The notes under the pieces were generated by a model. The model searched no databases. It was given only the letters and a program-made list of their open reading frames with translations, and was not told the DNA's origin. A DNA stretch of 64,000 bases from Macrothele yani (Eukaryota > Arthropoda > Arachnida > Araneae > Macrothelidae). Both the position numbers and the translations under genes were made by a program. The DNA is taken from positions 143,130,541 to 143,194,540 of the forward strand of contig CM077012.1 of NCBI GenBank assembly GCA_039090855.1. Reading direction: 5' to 3'. Numbering within the stretch: the stretch's first letter is position 1; the number at the start of each line of letters is the position of its first letter. Shown here in pieces: positions 43,760 through 55,395 of this stretch.

Positions 43760-44604
43760 GACATTATTTCGTCTTTCAGAAACGGAAGTAAACGGAATAA
43801 AGATTTTTTCTGTAATCGTAATTTCTTTTTCCTGTGATGTTGCCTCTGTCCAGTATTGTTGTTAAATATAATTTTATTCCATAAATATGTGTATTTCAGT
43901 TTGAAAATGGAGGGAAAGAAAACGGAAATTCGACGGTGAAAAAATTTTGCTGTAATCTTTAGGCATGAGATTGCGACGGCTTCGAGGAATTTCTCCTTTT
44001 CCGTCATAATTTGGGTTATACTCAAGATCGATGCATAACTGACCAGAAATTTTGGGGCAATTAGTAGTGGTGGAGGATGTTTTCCGCCTGAAACTTTCTA
44101 AATTTCCGAAAGCGGAAGGTTTCGCCTTTCAAAACTTTTGAAAACGGAAGTTAGACGCCGTGAAGATTTCTCCCGTAATCATAATTTTACTTTTCATGTG
44201 GTGTTTCATCTACCTAGTATTGTTGTTAAATATAATTTTATTTCATAAATATTTGTATTTCAACTTGAAAATGGATGGAAGATGTCTGAAAACGGAAATC
44301 GGACGTGCCAAAGATTTTCTTCGTAACAGTTTTTTTTTTTTTTTCAGCGATGGTCAGAATATGTATCCTGCATTCTTAAATATTACCCCCACAAAAGTTT
44401 TGCATTTCAGCTTGATAAAGGGAGGGGAGGAGGGTGTTCAAAAATGAAAGTGACGAAGCTGAAAAATTTGTAAAAATTGATGCATGGTGTTTAAAAGTAT
44501 TTATATTTTCAAAATTGCACTATTCATCTTTTATCTAAAATAGTGAAAGCTATCATACATTCATGATGGATGAAATTGTCATCCAAAGGCATTAAACAAA
44601 AAAC
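43760..44604 (+). repeat. hAT-family noncoding fragment with internal direct repeats
   Basis: 44281-44580 matches 1-290 of the window. Blocks such as TTGTTGTTAAATATAATTTTATT (43857 and 44221, abbreviated: key words TTAAATATAATTTTATT) and GGAAATCGGACG/GGAAATTCGACG recur, giving direct repeats spaced about 364 bases. Interpreted as internal noncoding sequence of the hAT family ending at 1284. Confidence 0.6.
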
Positions 44605-44616
44605 AATAAAGAAATG
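44605..44616. repeat. Target-site duplication AATAAAGAAATG (left) of SINE 1
   Basis: Identical to 44935-44946 on the other side of the SINE. Confidence 0.85.
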
Positions 44617-44934
44617 ATCATTGATCATGATGTAGAGGATTTTAGGAAGGGAGTGTCTGACCCCGGGTCTTAAACAACCCTTAGAAATAGGAAACTAGGA
44701 GATTTGGGCTAGAGCGCCCGATAGGAAAGTGACACGGAAGCGAAGTAGAAAGGGGGAGGAAGACGCCCTTATTTATTACCGGGGGCCAGTACCTGGGGTC
44801 CGACAGCTTAACGTGCCCATCCGACGCACGGCGGGTATTTAGTGGATCGAGCGTTCGTACATGCCTGGGATCAAACCTGAGGCCCTTCCCGTGGCAGTCA
44901 CGAACGTTGCCCACTCGGCCACCCGCGGCCCATA
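44617..44934 (-). mobile_element. tRNA-derived SINE 1
   Basis: On the minus strand the head carries an A-box-like GTGGCCGAGTGGGCAACG (44905-44922) and a B-box-like GGTTTGATCCC (44867-44877), the internal RNA polymerase III promoter of a tRNA (Leu/Ser-like A box). A 12-bp target duplication AATAAAGAAATG flanks it (44605-44616, 44935-44946). The body and tail (44617-44800) have no tRNA character; the LINE partner is not identified. Confidence 0.82.
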
Positions 44935-44946
44935 AATAAAGAAATG

Positions 44947-45810
44947 GTTCAAAGGGAAACAAAGATATCAGCAAAATGAAAATTTAAGCGCTGGATGCTG
45001 TGCAGCTGCAGAAAAACAAATGTGGCTGTGGAACTTGCTGAGAAGTTCATTAGATGTTTTCAGATGCCTATAAGAACCGCAAAAGTGCAATGTTTTCACT
45101 TCTTGAACACATTACTGTTCCATGTGGTCATTACAAAACATGATAAATGTAATGTTATTGTTTTAAAATATGAATATTATATTTATTTCTCAAACAAGAA
45201 AGAAAACTGATACAAATTCTAAATACATTGAGCAGTAATGAAATATTTTTATATGAAAAAATTTGGATTGTAATTATCATAATTGCCTAGCATTTTCGTA
45301 AGTATTTTATTTTATCTGTTAATTTTTCTAAAATACTTCCGACTTTTGAAAATTACTTCCTAAATTTCTTGGCAAATTCTGCTCCCTCCCCTCCTAGCCC
45401 ATCAGGCCGCAGGAACCACTTTTTATCGGTGTCGGATTGCGACGACTCTTGACCTCATTTATCAAGCCAATGACAGCTAATACCGCTGTACCAAAGAATC
45501 TGACCCCTTGGTTAAATATACTACAAATCCACTTCATTAGTGCTTTAATACAATTCCTAAAAAACAATTCTTTAGTTGTTGGTCTACTGAAATTTTAAAA
45601 CCATTTTCAGGGAATAGAATCACTGAATCAATATAAATATAATGGCTTATTATGCTTTATTTCAATTATACTTTAACAAACAATGAACATATTAAGTTAT
45701 TCCTACAAACTGCAGCATATACATTTGGGAGAAATTGATATTTGTCAAGGAAGTATTCAGAATTCAGGTATAGAAAACATCAGTAATTTTATGGGATTTG
45801 CAGAACATTG
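44947..45810. other. Unassigned AT-rich sequence
   Basis: No convincing coding or terminal repeats. It may continue the hAT-family fragment that precedes SINE 1. Confidence 0.35.
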
Positions 45811-45819
45811 AATAGTGAC

Positions 45820-46282
45820 ACTCATTTGCTGCCTATGAAGTTTGCTGAAAATGCATTTGGAATCTAGCATAAAAACCCTGTTTTCTCATGAAGCAACTCT
45901 GGTGAATACAAAACAATAGAGGGGCTAGGGTAAGTCAAAGGTAAATCAGGTTGCAAAATGTAAAGCTAGTTTCCCCCAAAATTGGAGCGATTTTTATATT
46001 TTTGACCTTGCAGAAGTGTTTCAAAATTGTTTTTTAAGAGGTGCAAGTTTAGTTCCTAAACTTTCACCCCCCCCCCCCCCACCACCACCACACACACACA
46101 CAATCGTACAAGATTTCTGACCTAACTCTGCACTTGGCGGTCCTACTTACCTTTTGGCTCTCCTCGCTCCTCTAACCTTTTGTATTTGCACCAGAGTTAC
46201 TTTACAAGTAAGCATTTTTTTTATACTGATTATAAATATATGCATATATGTTTTTGGCAAACTTCATAGGCAGCAAACGAGT
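45820..46282. mobile_element. Small inverted-repeat element (MITE-like)
   Basis: ACTCATTTGCTGCCTATGAAG (abbreviated; 45820-45845) is the inverse of CTTCATAGGCAGCAAACGAGT at 46262-46282. Between them is noncoding DNA with a C tract and a CA run near 46067-46100. No clear target duplication, so the family is unassigned. Confidence 0.55.
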
Positions 46283-47650
46283 ATTTCTGTTGAATGACGC
46301 AACCTCAGATCCCCACTGAAAACTTCCAGGAAATTTTAGGTGCCAAAAGTGTGTACGTAGGAAGAAAATATTTTTATACAACCCTGTGTCTCACTAACAT
46401 AAAGTAGAAGCACAGTGTGTACCTGAGATTATGAAGTAAGCTCAAGTGTCTGTGTATTGAGCAAAAAAGACTCAAGAAGCCTTAAGTCATGCTTAACCAG
46501 TTTAAAGGAAAGTGCAGTTTGATGATCTGTTGAAATACCTGTAGTTACCTCATTTGGTGCTGTAGAATTAGATCCTCTAATTCTAGAGATACAGATTCCT
46601 CTTCCATGGAATCTGCTACTTTTTTTTATTTTATTTTTTTTTTCAGCACATTTTGGCCATGAAAGTGAAAGATGATTAAAAGATTTCTGGTTAGCACATA
46701 GCTGCCAGATTGTAAAAATTTTGGATCTTGTACGATTATACGGATTACTTGATAAATGTACGAATTTTCCCAAAACCACTAAATAGTAAAAGTAACCTGT
46801 AATTTCTGTGAGTGTGTGAACATTCCATCGTTTTTCTCCTTCATGACTAAGGCTGGGCGATGTATTGATACATAGTGAAAAACAGGTGTGAATTTAACAT
46901 AGATATTACGGTGTTTCAACTTACGAAACTACGATTCATCACCATCGTGATGTACCTGCGCGCGATGTAGTTGCCATTGCGGGATATCAAGTCGTTGCCA
47001 ATCACAGTTGTTCTTGCCGGTTTTCCCAGTCTGATGTTCACTTACCGCTATTCGCAGATAGTATGTAAGCACAGACTCGTGAACATCGGATGATCCGCCG
47101 TTCGCGCATGGTACTCCTATATCTTGCAGTTTACCGTTTTAGACTACGCCGGGGGATTGCCAACATCAGAGATTCGCGATGTCAGCATCTCGTGGTTTAT
47201 TGTGTTCCAGACGCTACACAGGGGGATCGCCACCATTGAAGCATGTGAGCCTAGTAATCGCCAACATCAGAATCTATCGTGAAGCAGACATGATGTTCAA
47301 ACAGGTTTCTTATCGGGCCTCCGTGCATCGACAATGCTAGTAAGAGGTCGCGTGTTCCACGCGTTGGATTTCTAGAATTTACTGCAGTTTGTTTAGGAAG
47401 TGGTGGGTGTGGGGGGAGTGGTTTAGTTGTTTATTATATATATAATTCTTCGAGTGCCCGTCATTGCAATTACCCATAGAATTTAGGCATAAAAACTGGT
47501 ACACGTATAGTACCATGCAAGTCCAGTAGACCTGAAAAAATAATTGTTAATTTGTGAAACGAGGGGTAGGGTGGGGGATTGAATGGTTCCTGCAACTGAC
47601 TGTCAGTTTCTGCACTTCTTAAATGAATTCTTGCATGAAAATTGGAATGC
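46283..47650. other. Unassigned sequence
   Basis: Includes a T-rich block near 46620 and a GC-richer stretch 46900-47340 in which variants of GGGGGATTGCCAACATCAGA/GGGATCGCCACC recur irregularly. No gene or RNA recognised. Confidence 0.35.
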
Positions 47651-47655
47651 CTAAA

Positions 47656-48745
47656 CAAGGCTTGAAAAATACCATGCCCGGGGCATGAAAATTATTGATC
47701 TGAGTAGGCAAAGCTCGCGCTGGCACTTTTAAAGTTTTCGCCAAATTCAAATTTTTATTGCAAAAGTGTTATAACAGTACAAAAAGGTAATCACCAAAGC
47801 TCTTTTTCCATCGCCAAGACAATTTTTTTTTTTTTTTTCGCAGATTGCGAAGATGGCAATGATGCAGCGTTCCTGTGGGTAGGTAAATAAAAAGTATAGT
47901 TGCCTGGTCCGGGCAACTACGGTTAAAAATTAAAAAGTTTGGTACAGGATTTCCTACCACAAGGGAAAAGACAATTGTCGCATGTCGTGTTTCAATTCAG
48001 TGGCAATCACCGGAAATTGTGTTATTGTTACTATAACATAATCAAGAATTACTAGGATCATGGGTTGTTGTGGCAACCAGGTTTGTATGGTAATGGCGGT
48101 GTTGATAAGAAGTGAACGAGGATCGTTGTTATGAAATTAAAGTTTATGTTCTAGATGGGAGTTTGTAACTACTTAAAGTAAGTTCATTATATTTTATTAA
48201 GGCTTAATATTTGACAGTTACGGGGTGCCAAGCACAGAAGAATATCACATCTTTAATTACATTATGCCCTAGGTCCAGAAATTGAAACCATAAGTATACG
48301 TAGTTTTGCTCCAAATGTTGTTTATAGTCAGCGACGTTATGCATGCACCTGACTGAATTAGCTACCGGTGTTTAGTGACTAAGAGTGAAAATTTCAACAA
48401 AAGAAACATGGCAGAATCACTAAATTTCTCAAATACCAATTTCATCATCATACTACTGTATTTCATACCAATTTTACATACCATTTCATACCAATTTCAT
48501 CATCTTAAAACTTGAGATACACTTGTGCAATGGGCATTTCGAATACAGACCCTTACAATGGATATGCAAAACATGTAAAAAAAATTCATATTTTGTTAAC
48601 TAAAAAAAAAAAAAAATGAGAGTTTTGATTTGTTACCTTAGAAATAAAATTTTCTGTGCATCTAGCTTTTGCTACCTAGGCAGGGAAATGATTTTTGTAC
48701 ATGCCCAACTGGGCATGTCACTTTTCAAATATTTTTCAAGCCCTG
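47656..48745. mobile_element. hAT-like nonautonomous element
   Basis: Left terminus CAAGGCTTGAAAAATA (47656-47671) is the inverse, with one mismatch in the first 15 bases, of TATTTTTCAAGCCCTG-type sequence ending at 48745. CTAAA directly abuts both ends (47651-47655 and 48746-48750). The interior is AT-rich and noncoding. The CARGG-type end suggests hAT, but the duplication is shorter than the usual 8 bp. Confidence 0.65.
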
Positions 48746-48750
48746 CTAAA

Positions 48751-49273
48751 GTATACAGCCATAAAAATGTTAAATTCCCCAAAATATAAATTAGGCCTAG
48801 GCTATGCACAAAAAAAAAAAAGGCCTAACCCCATGCTTAAGTGCTTTTCAAAGGAATTTTACCCGAAAACTAAAATTTGCAATGAATTATAAAAAAAAGC
48901 ATTGTGAATTTTAGTTTGTTTTTTCTTTATTTTGTAAATATGTTTTCAAGCAGATAAGAAGTGCAAAGAGAAATATGAAAGATTGGAATGTTAATCGAAA
49001 CAGTTAAAGAACTTCAATATCTTCATGATGGAATCTCCACATGAGATTTTTCATCATATGTTCCTAATGAATATTAGGAATATTCTGTGTGATGCAAAGT
49101 AAATTCCATTTAAACAAGAGAAAAAAAGGTAGAGAATATTCTCAATTATGCTTTCATACTTCAACTATTGTGATTATTTCATTTGCCTAGAAAACATTAT
49201 ATATTTAAATTTTATAAATATGCTAATATCAATGCATTTATTTCAAATACAATTTCATCACCACTGTTTTGTT
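48751..49273. other. Unassigned AT-rich sequence
   Basis: No coding, RNA or repeat structure recognised. Confidence 0.4.
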
Positions 49274-49283
49274 AAAAAGCTTC

Positions 49284-49502
49284 ACCGCCCCGGTGGCGCA
49301 GTGTAAGCGATGGCTTATGACCATTCATCCGTAAGGGGTCTGGGTTTGAATTCCGGTGAATCATGGATGTTGTGTTTGTCTTACAGCACTGGCTTTCTCC
49401 CTTCCCTGGAACCAGTTGCCCTAAATTAGGGACGGGCGACTGCTTATAGCCCGCTGAATTGCTCACGGCGGTCGTTAAACCTTCACTGAAAAAAAAAAAA
49501 AA
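49284..49502 (+). mobile_element. tRNA-derived SINE 2
   Basis: The head GCCCCGGTGGCGCAGTG (from 49287) includes an A box (GGTGGCGCAGTG) and a B box GGGTTTGAATTCC (about 49343-49356). The body ends in a poly-A run. AAAAAGCTTC flanks both sides (49274-49283, 49503-49512). A pol III transcribed, LINE-mobilised element. Confidence 0.88.
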
Positions 49503-49512
49503 AAAAAGCTTC

Positions 49513-49984
49513 TAGATAAGCTACTGTGCATAGAAATAAATTTTTGGTGTAGACACTTAAAATAGCAGAGGATTCAAAATGCCCATTACAGCTTTTATTA
49601 TTAAACATAATTTAACTATTCAGTAGGTAAATACTGTACTAATTTTAATGAAGAATTGTACAAATTTGAACGAAGGATTGTACTAATTTCAGCATCCGTA
49701 AGTTGGCAGGTATGTTTGCAGTGCAGAGGTTCTTCAGATTCTGAAAAAACTTGAATTCCTGTAGTCCAAATTGTCATTTTCTGTGCAGACTTACTCAGTG
49801 AATATAATACAGGTATTGTGAGGACTTGTGTATAAAATAAGGACTGACTGTCATGAAGTGTTGTACGTGTAAACATTGCTGTAACAAATGAATGGAGTAA
49901 ATGTAACTACAGAGATCAGCTAGGTTTTTTTATTATTTGATTGGAGAGGATGGCATCCCCATTACCCAAGCTGACCCTTTTATG
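49513..49984. other. Unassigned AT-rich sequence
   Basis: Nothing recognised. Confidence 0.4.
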
Positions 49985-50048
49985 TATATATGTCATGTTA
50001 TGATGCTCCTTGTCTGCATATGGCCCTTGTGCCAATAATTTCAATTGT
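49985..50048 (+). repeat. Short I-type LINE tail fragment
   Basis: GCATATGGCCCTTGTGCCAATAA resembles the CATGGCCCTTGCACC block of the tail at 23415-23440. Tentative. Confidence 0.4.
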
Positions 50049-50254
50049 ACAAATTACTGAGTAGACCAAAAATAGAGACTGACAAAAGTCTGCATGTCTT
50101 CAGATGACAGATTTGAGATTACCAGCAAACTGTTTAAAACCTAAAGTTGGAAATGCAAGCAGCCATGGTAAAGCCTATAGGATTTTTCACAGCATGTGTA
50201 CAGAGCAACTGAGTTTCATAATTTATCACAAAAAGACCTGTATTTCACAACCTT

Positions 50255-50375
50255 TAATACATACATACATATCACTAAGCTGTTCTCTGAGATTCAGAGG
50301 TTAGCTCCAAAAAGAAATGCAAACTTCCAGATATTTTTACTTATTGTTGTCGTATCAAACTTCTCCATTTAATAT
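50255..50375 (-). repeat. 3' end of RTE-like LINE, inverted fragment
   Basis: The reverse complement matches 23125-23235, including the TATG tail (CATACATACATA at 50264-50270) and the GAGAACAGCTTAGTGATATG-type block. A 5'-truncated insertion. Confidence 0.8.
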
Positions 50376-50399
50376 CAGGCCCTAATGTTGTATAGGGAT

Positions 50400-50640
50400 C
50401 ATTGTAGTGGTGCAGAGAGATTAATTTGAAACTCTACAGTGGCCAAATGCATAGCCCTGATCTCAACCCTATAAAACACCTTTGAGATACCTAGATTGTA
50501 CTGGAACTCAGAATCAATAACAGCTGAATTGACATTCTTTGTGTACATAACTCGTGGCAGTTTTAGAAGAGAGGTAGAGCAAAATACTGTCATCCTACTA
50601 CTAGGAATTAATTGGAATCCTTGCACAACATGCACAGTAT
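50400..50640 (+). pseudogene. Tc1/mariner transposase remnant (C-terminal)
   Basis: Read on the plus strand, 50441-50490 gives WPNA, a stop, then PDLNPIKHL, recognisable as a damaged WPxxSPDLNPIEHLW block around the catalytic Glu. Downstream sequence has no further convincing match. Different from the DNARPH-type copies in the window. Confidence 0.5.
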
Positions 50641-51099
50641 AGATATTTCTGTCAGTAAAAATACCTCACTTTGAACTGCATTGACTCATGCCTTTTGGTA
50701 CAACAGTGCCCCTGTTTAATTGACTCATTTGTTCTTATTCATCTTAAGTAATTAATGGTATTTAGGTAGTATAGAAAGTCAAGCTAATGTTTGCTAAGTA
50801 TGTATTGAAATGCAGTTAAATTTTAACTTTATCAAATCCATTTTTTAAGCCTTTTTAAAATCATTTATGTGAAAGTTCAGTAATGGTTCCCCATTTTCCA
50901 TCATTTTCGCTTCAGTAATTTCAGATGTTCTCATAAATAGTAAGTATGTAATACACACACTACAAAGAACTGAAGGTAGTTTCAAAACACACTCCTTAAC
51001 ATAACTAGTGTGCCTTCCATTCCCATAAATGTTTCAAAGCTGCATATCATCTTTGCACTGTTAGTTCATTGTAAAAGTGTTAAACTACTACTGCATATA
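50641..51099. other. Unassigned AT-rich sequence
   Basis: Nothing recognised before the LTR element. Confidence 0.4.
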
Positions 51100-51104
51100 C
51101 TGCC

Positions 51105-51704
51105 TGCGACATGTTTTAGTGAGCCTGCGGTTCCCAGGCCCGTTTGGTTCGTTTCGTCCTTTATAAAGTAAGGCCTTAGGAAAAATACCTTCAGGAATCC
51201 ATTTGCTAAGAAATCCGAGTATTTATTCAAGATATATATATATATATATATAACTGTACATTATTTACATGCTTTTATGGGTTATATCCCATACAACGAA
51301 AAAACATTTTGCTGTATCACCGTGACATCTCCTTCTCCTCGCGCTTCGAATCTCTAATGTCCTCGTCTCCCTTCCTCCGCGAACCCCCCAACGTTTTTGG
51401 GGGTGGCATTGTTGACACCTCGTAACGAATGTTCTTTAAGTTCTGCCTCCGACCATGTAAGAAGGTGTACTGAATATCATCATGTACTTGACAACCAACG
51501 ACTATCTTACAAGTTCAAACAAAATGGCGTTGTTGAGGACCAATGTCCCCACAATGTCCAGCAGTGAGTTTGCAAGGATAAATTGTTCGTTCTCGTAGTA
51601 TCTTACACTGCTGTCACTTGAACACATACATATACACACGAAAAAGACACCAAAATCATATTTAAGTATTTAAAGGGGCCTACCGTTCGCAGAGATCCTC
51701 ACCA
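51105..51704 (-). repeat. 3' LTR of Gypsy element
   Basis: Starts TGCGACAT and ends near CCTCACCA. It shares GTTTGGTT, CTTTATAAAGTA/CTTTACAAAGTA and AAATACCTTCAGGAATCC with the other LTR, and GAAAAAGACACCAAAATCAT near its inner end. Contains a TA microsatellite (51234-51252). Confidence 0.85.
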
Positions 51705-51722
51705 CCCCCCCCCCCTTCCGGT
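51702..51722 (-). promoter_or_regulatory. Polypurine tract of Gypsy element
   Basis: ACCACCCCCCCCCCC on the plus strand is a G/A-rich tract on the coding strand, directly beside the 3' LTR, as expected for plus-strand priming. Confidence 0.75.
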
Positions 51723-52270
51723 TTAACATTACTCGACCAAGGTCGTGAAATGGAAACCATTTAAACCTAAAGGGTGTTGCTTTTTAGTCCCAGTACAATT
51801 TTAGAACTAAGAGCCAAAGCAATTTAAAATATTCAATGAACCTTACTGTGCTGTGTGTATTTCTGTTAATGTCCCATCATCTAACTTATTCATTTTTAAA
51901 ACATAGTTATACGCAAATAGCATTGAATTCTACTCAGACATTTTCAATTCACTTGGGCAGGAGTTAATCCTTTCAAGAATCTGACATTACCAATAATAAC
52001 TCCTTTTCCCGTTCTCCATTCATTGAGCTGTTATTCTTAACATTAGATGTGGTAACTTTACTTTACGAACATAACATACATGTAGCATTAAACATTGCAC
52101 CTATCAAATATAACATTGTCACGAAAATAATAATAATACACAAGGAAATAAGATTATCTCTTGGTTAACTTTTATCACTTACATTAATTGCACACAATAC
52201 TAATTCACACTGAACGTTTACTGAAATATCATTTACAATGGATCATTCTTTCTTTTTTTTTCCATAACCT
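51723..52270 (-). other. Gypsy element, 3' noncoding region
   Basis: Between the PPT and the pol stop. AT-rich, no ORF recognised. Confidence 0.5.
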
Positions 52271-53767
52271 CTACGCATTCTCATGTCCGAGTCTAGAGAG
52301 AGCATCCGCTTCAAGATTAGCCTTCTCAGACTTATGACGAACTGTTACATTGAAACGAGCTATTGCTAATGCCCATCTTTGCAATCTTGCATTTTTAGGA
52401 ATGCCTTCTGTCAAGTATTTCAAAGGATTGGGATCACTATAGAGAATAATAATCTGTCTTCCATAGGTCCACATCTCAAATTTCTCTAGAGCATAAATAG
52501 CTGCGTAAACTTCTCTTTCTATGGTGCTCCACTTACTCTGTTCTTCTGTTAACTTTCGACTGATTAAAGTTATTGGGCCAACATTTCCCTTGTCATCTCT
52601 TTGTCCGAGGCAAGCTGCGATTCCTACTGAAGACGCGTCACAGCTTATCTTAAAAGGCTTACTCAAATCAGGAATACTCAAATATGTAACCTTACATAAA
52701 GCGTCTTTCAATTCTATAAAGCACTTGTCAGCTTCTACTGACCATGGAATATTATTTGCCACATACTTTGTTAAATCTGTAAGTGGTTTAGCCAATATAG
52801 AATAATTTGGAATATATTCCCTGTAATAATTAAACAATCCTAAAGCGGACCTCAAATCTCTTTTAGTCTTTGGTCGCTGCAAATTTTTAATCGCTGATAT
52901 CTTATCAGGATCAGGTCCATGTTTACCTGAACCGACCACATGGCCAAGGTACTTAACTTCTGATTTTGCAAAAGAGCACTTCTTTAAATTTCCTGCAAAA
53001 TTTAGCTGTCGCAAAGTATTGAGTACTGCCGCTATATGATCCAAGTGCTGTCTGTTTCCACGTTTCCAAGAAAATTATTATGTCATCTATATAACTCTCA
53101 GCATATTCTTGGTGAGGTCTAAGGGCAATATTAATAGCTTTCTGGAACGTTCCTGCTGCTCCTGATAATCCATAAAGCATGACAGTAAACTGATACTGGC
53201 CTTTCGGTGATATAAAAGAAGTTAACTCTTTACTCTCTTTTTCCATGGGAATTTCCCAGTAACCTTTCAAAATATCTAAGGTTGTCAGATATCCAGCAGC
53301 TCCAGCTTTATAGCACAATTCGGTTGCATTCTGCATTGGAAATGGAACTATTTTACTCTCGGCGTTCAGCCCTCTGAAATCCACACATATCCGAATCGAC
53401 GAATCTGCCTTAGACACACAAACTAATGGATATGCCACTTCTGTCCCCTTTTTAACAAATCGCGTTGGTTTTTAACAAATGCCTTTTGTCCCCTTTTTAA
53501 CAAATCTTCCATTTGTTTTTCTACTTCAGATTTCAAAGCTTCTGGCACTTTATAGATTTTTGGTTGCTTCCTTTCTGTTCCTGGCTTTCGCCGAATTACA
53601 TGACTTCCAACCTTAGCACGTTTTATCTCTCCGTCAAACACTTCACAATATTTTAAAAGTACCTGCATCAGTTTCTCTTGTTGTGATGCGTCTAAATGTG
53701 TCCACTTGTCCTTAACAGAAATCAAAGTTTCCTTTGCCTTTGGCTTTTCTCCTACAGGAACCGGTCA
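52271..53767 (-). pseudogene. Gypsy pol: reverse transcriptase and RNase H
   Basis: The linker region after the stop at 53765-53767 reads KDKWTHLDASQQEKLMQVLL, then PKIYKVPEALKSEVEKQM. A small tandem duplication of LLKRGQK (53455-53520) disrupts the RT start. RT motifs: SIRICVDFRGLNAESK, LTTLDILKGYWEIPM (catalytic Asp), QFTVMLYGLSGAAGTFQ and AESYIDDIIIF with the YIDD motif (53072-53104). A frameshift near 53045 leads to the second frame with NFAGNLKKCSFAKSEVKYLGH. RNase H follows: FKISCDASSVGIAACLGQ, EREVYAAIYALEKF, ILYSDPNPLKYL, and a C-terminal NLEADALSRL ending at 52271. Dead by frameshift. Confidence 0.85.
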
Positions 53768-54400
53768 TATTTCGCCAAACTCATCATCATTTTCGTAAAT
53801 AATTCCAACTGCATTTATTGGTTGAATATACTTCCTCAGCTTGTTTTGATGGAGATTCCTTTTACTTCCATCTGGTAGTTTCACTAAGTATGAATGTTGT
53901 GATTTTTTATCTACAATTTCTCCGGGTCCCATCCATCTTGAACATAATTTGTTTGTAGAATCGGGGATCAGCACAATCGCCTCATCCCCTACTTCAAAAT
54001 TTCTTTCTGTGGACCGCAAATTGTGATAGTATGCATACTTCCTCTGTTGTTCCTCCGCTTGGTCTTTAGCATATTTCTCTGCATTATTTAAATTTTCCTT
54101 CAGTCGCTTTAGGTATTCACTTATCGACTCTCCTACTCCTTGTGGTAAAATTAAGCCATCCTCCCAGCAGGATTTTAAAATTGCCAGAGGCCCGGTTGGC
54201 ATGCGTCCGTACATGAGCATGAACGGTGATACTCATGGCTTGCTATTTGATACCTCACGATATGCCCATAAAAGAAAGGGCAACTGACGATGCCAAGCGC
54301 GGCCTTGGGTTCAAATCGCATGATGCAGCATGTGTTTCATCACTTGATTAAATCGTTCTGCTAACCCATTAGCCTGGGCATAACCTGACATTATAAACCT
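53765..54400 (-). pseudogene. Gypsy integrase, C-terminal part, upstream of RT
   Basis: From about 54398 the minus strand reads ANGLAERFNQVMKHML (region of the catalytic Glu) and, after one stop and a frameshift, YGRMPTGPLAIL. It continues with a helical segment, FEVGDEAIVLIPDS, LCSRWMGPGEIVDKKSQ and LHQNKLRKY (chromatin-binding C-terminal region), to IYENDDEFGEI and a stop at 53765. The same frame then continues into the RT. The HHCC finger and first two catalytic Asp residues are absent. Integrase before RT is the order of Gmr1-type Gypsy elements, not of standard Ty3. Confidence 0.8.
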
Positions 54401-55377
54401 TTCTGTTTATACCATTTTCTTTACAACATTTTCATTGATACTAGTTTCCAAAGAATTTTATTCTTTATATAAACTTTCCTTTTACGTTTAAACTAGAAGA
54501 ATTCAGGCTGAATCTATTCTTCTTTTTCACAAATCCAAAATATTTCATTTCTTGCCTACACTTCATTTACATTAATACCACCACATAACTTCATTTACTA
54601 CTACATAAACCATATAACATCTTAAAGAACACTGATACCGATTTAAATAAAATCAATTCATCCAAAACACAGGTATATCCAGACTACACTTATTTTCCCT
54701 TTTCACAAATACCACATAAAAATCTTTCATCTCTTGCTTACACTTCACTTAAATTAATACCACAAAATAAATCGATATACTGCTACAAAGAACATATAAA
54801 CATATTAAAGAACACTGGTGCTTATACAAGAAAAATAATTCATCCGAAACACTTATTTACTCATTCTAAATGTTTACTCCTAACCACTAAGCAATATCCT
54901 ACAATCTCCCTACTTTTTCCTACTCCTAACCATGTGTGTTCCCCCTTGTACGTTTTTTTTTTTTTAAATGGCTCTATTTAAATTGGGACTAAAAGCAACT
55001 TACCCCATTATCCAACGTAGGCATTTCCACAGTCATCACACAATCCAGTTCTAGTTCCATCAAATAAACGGAATCACAGTCTCTTTCTCCCACTTTATAT
55101 TTAGTCCAGCAACGGGGTCATCCATAAATAATTGGTTCCTTACATGCGTCTATCAGTTCCTTCTTTCGGTCCATGCTTTGATTTGAGCTTTCCTTTATAG
55201 CCTAACTCTGGCAGTAACTGTTAGTACATCTAAAATCCGTCGGGTTTTTTTTTTTTTTTTCCAGCGACCATGCCAATTCCTTTAATGCCAGTATGAAGAA
55301 AAGTTGTTCCGAGTCATTCAATTTTTTTTCCTGGCGATGGGCGAATACTGTTCCTATTCGTCCTTTGTTCAGGAAAG
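54401..55377 (-). other. Gypsy element, leader-side noncoding region with tandem duplication
   Basis: AT-rich, replacing gag and protease. Two imperfect copies of a unit about 187 bases long (about 54520-54680 and 54707-54875) share TTTTCACAAAT, CTTGC.TACACTTCA and CTTAAAGAACACTG-type blocks. A T tract lies at 54952-54964. Confidence 0.6.
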
Positions 55378-55395
55378 ATCCTGTCGACTGCGCCA
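55378..55395 (-). promoter_or_regulatory. Candidate primer-binding site of Gypsy element
   Basis: On the minus strand TGGCGCAGTCGACAGGAT starts one base inside the 5' LTR. A TGG start is what a tRNA 3' CCA end pairs with. I do not identify the tRNA. Confidence 0.65.

Noticed and set aside
46900..47340. GC-richer stretch with recurring GGGGGATTGCC-type words as a satellite or RNA gene
   Set aside because: The words recur irregularly without a fixed period or foldable pattern I could confirm.
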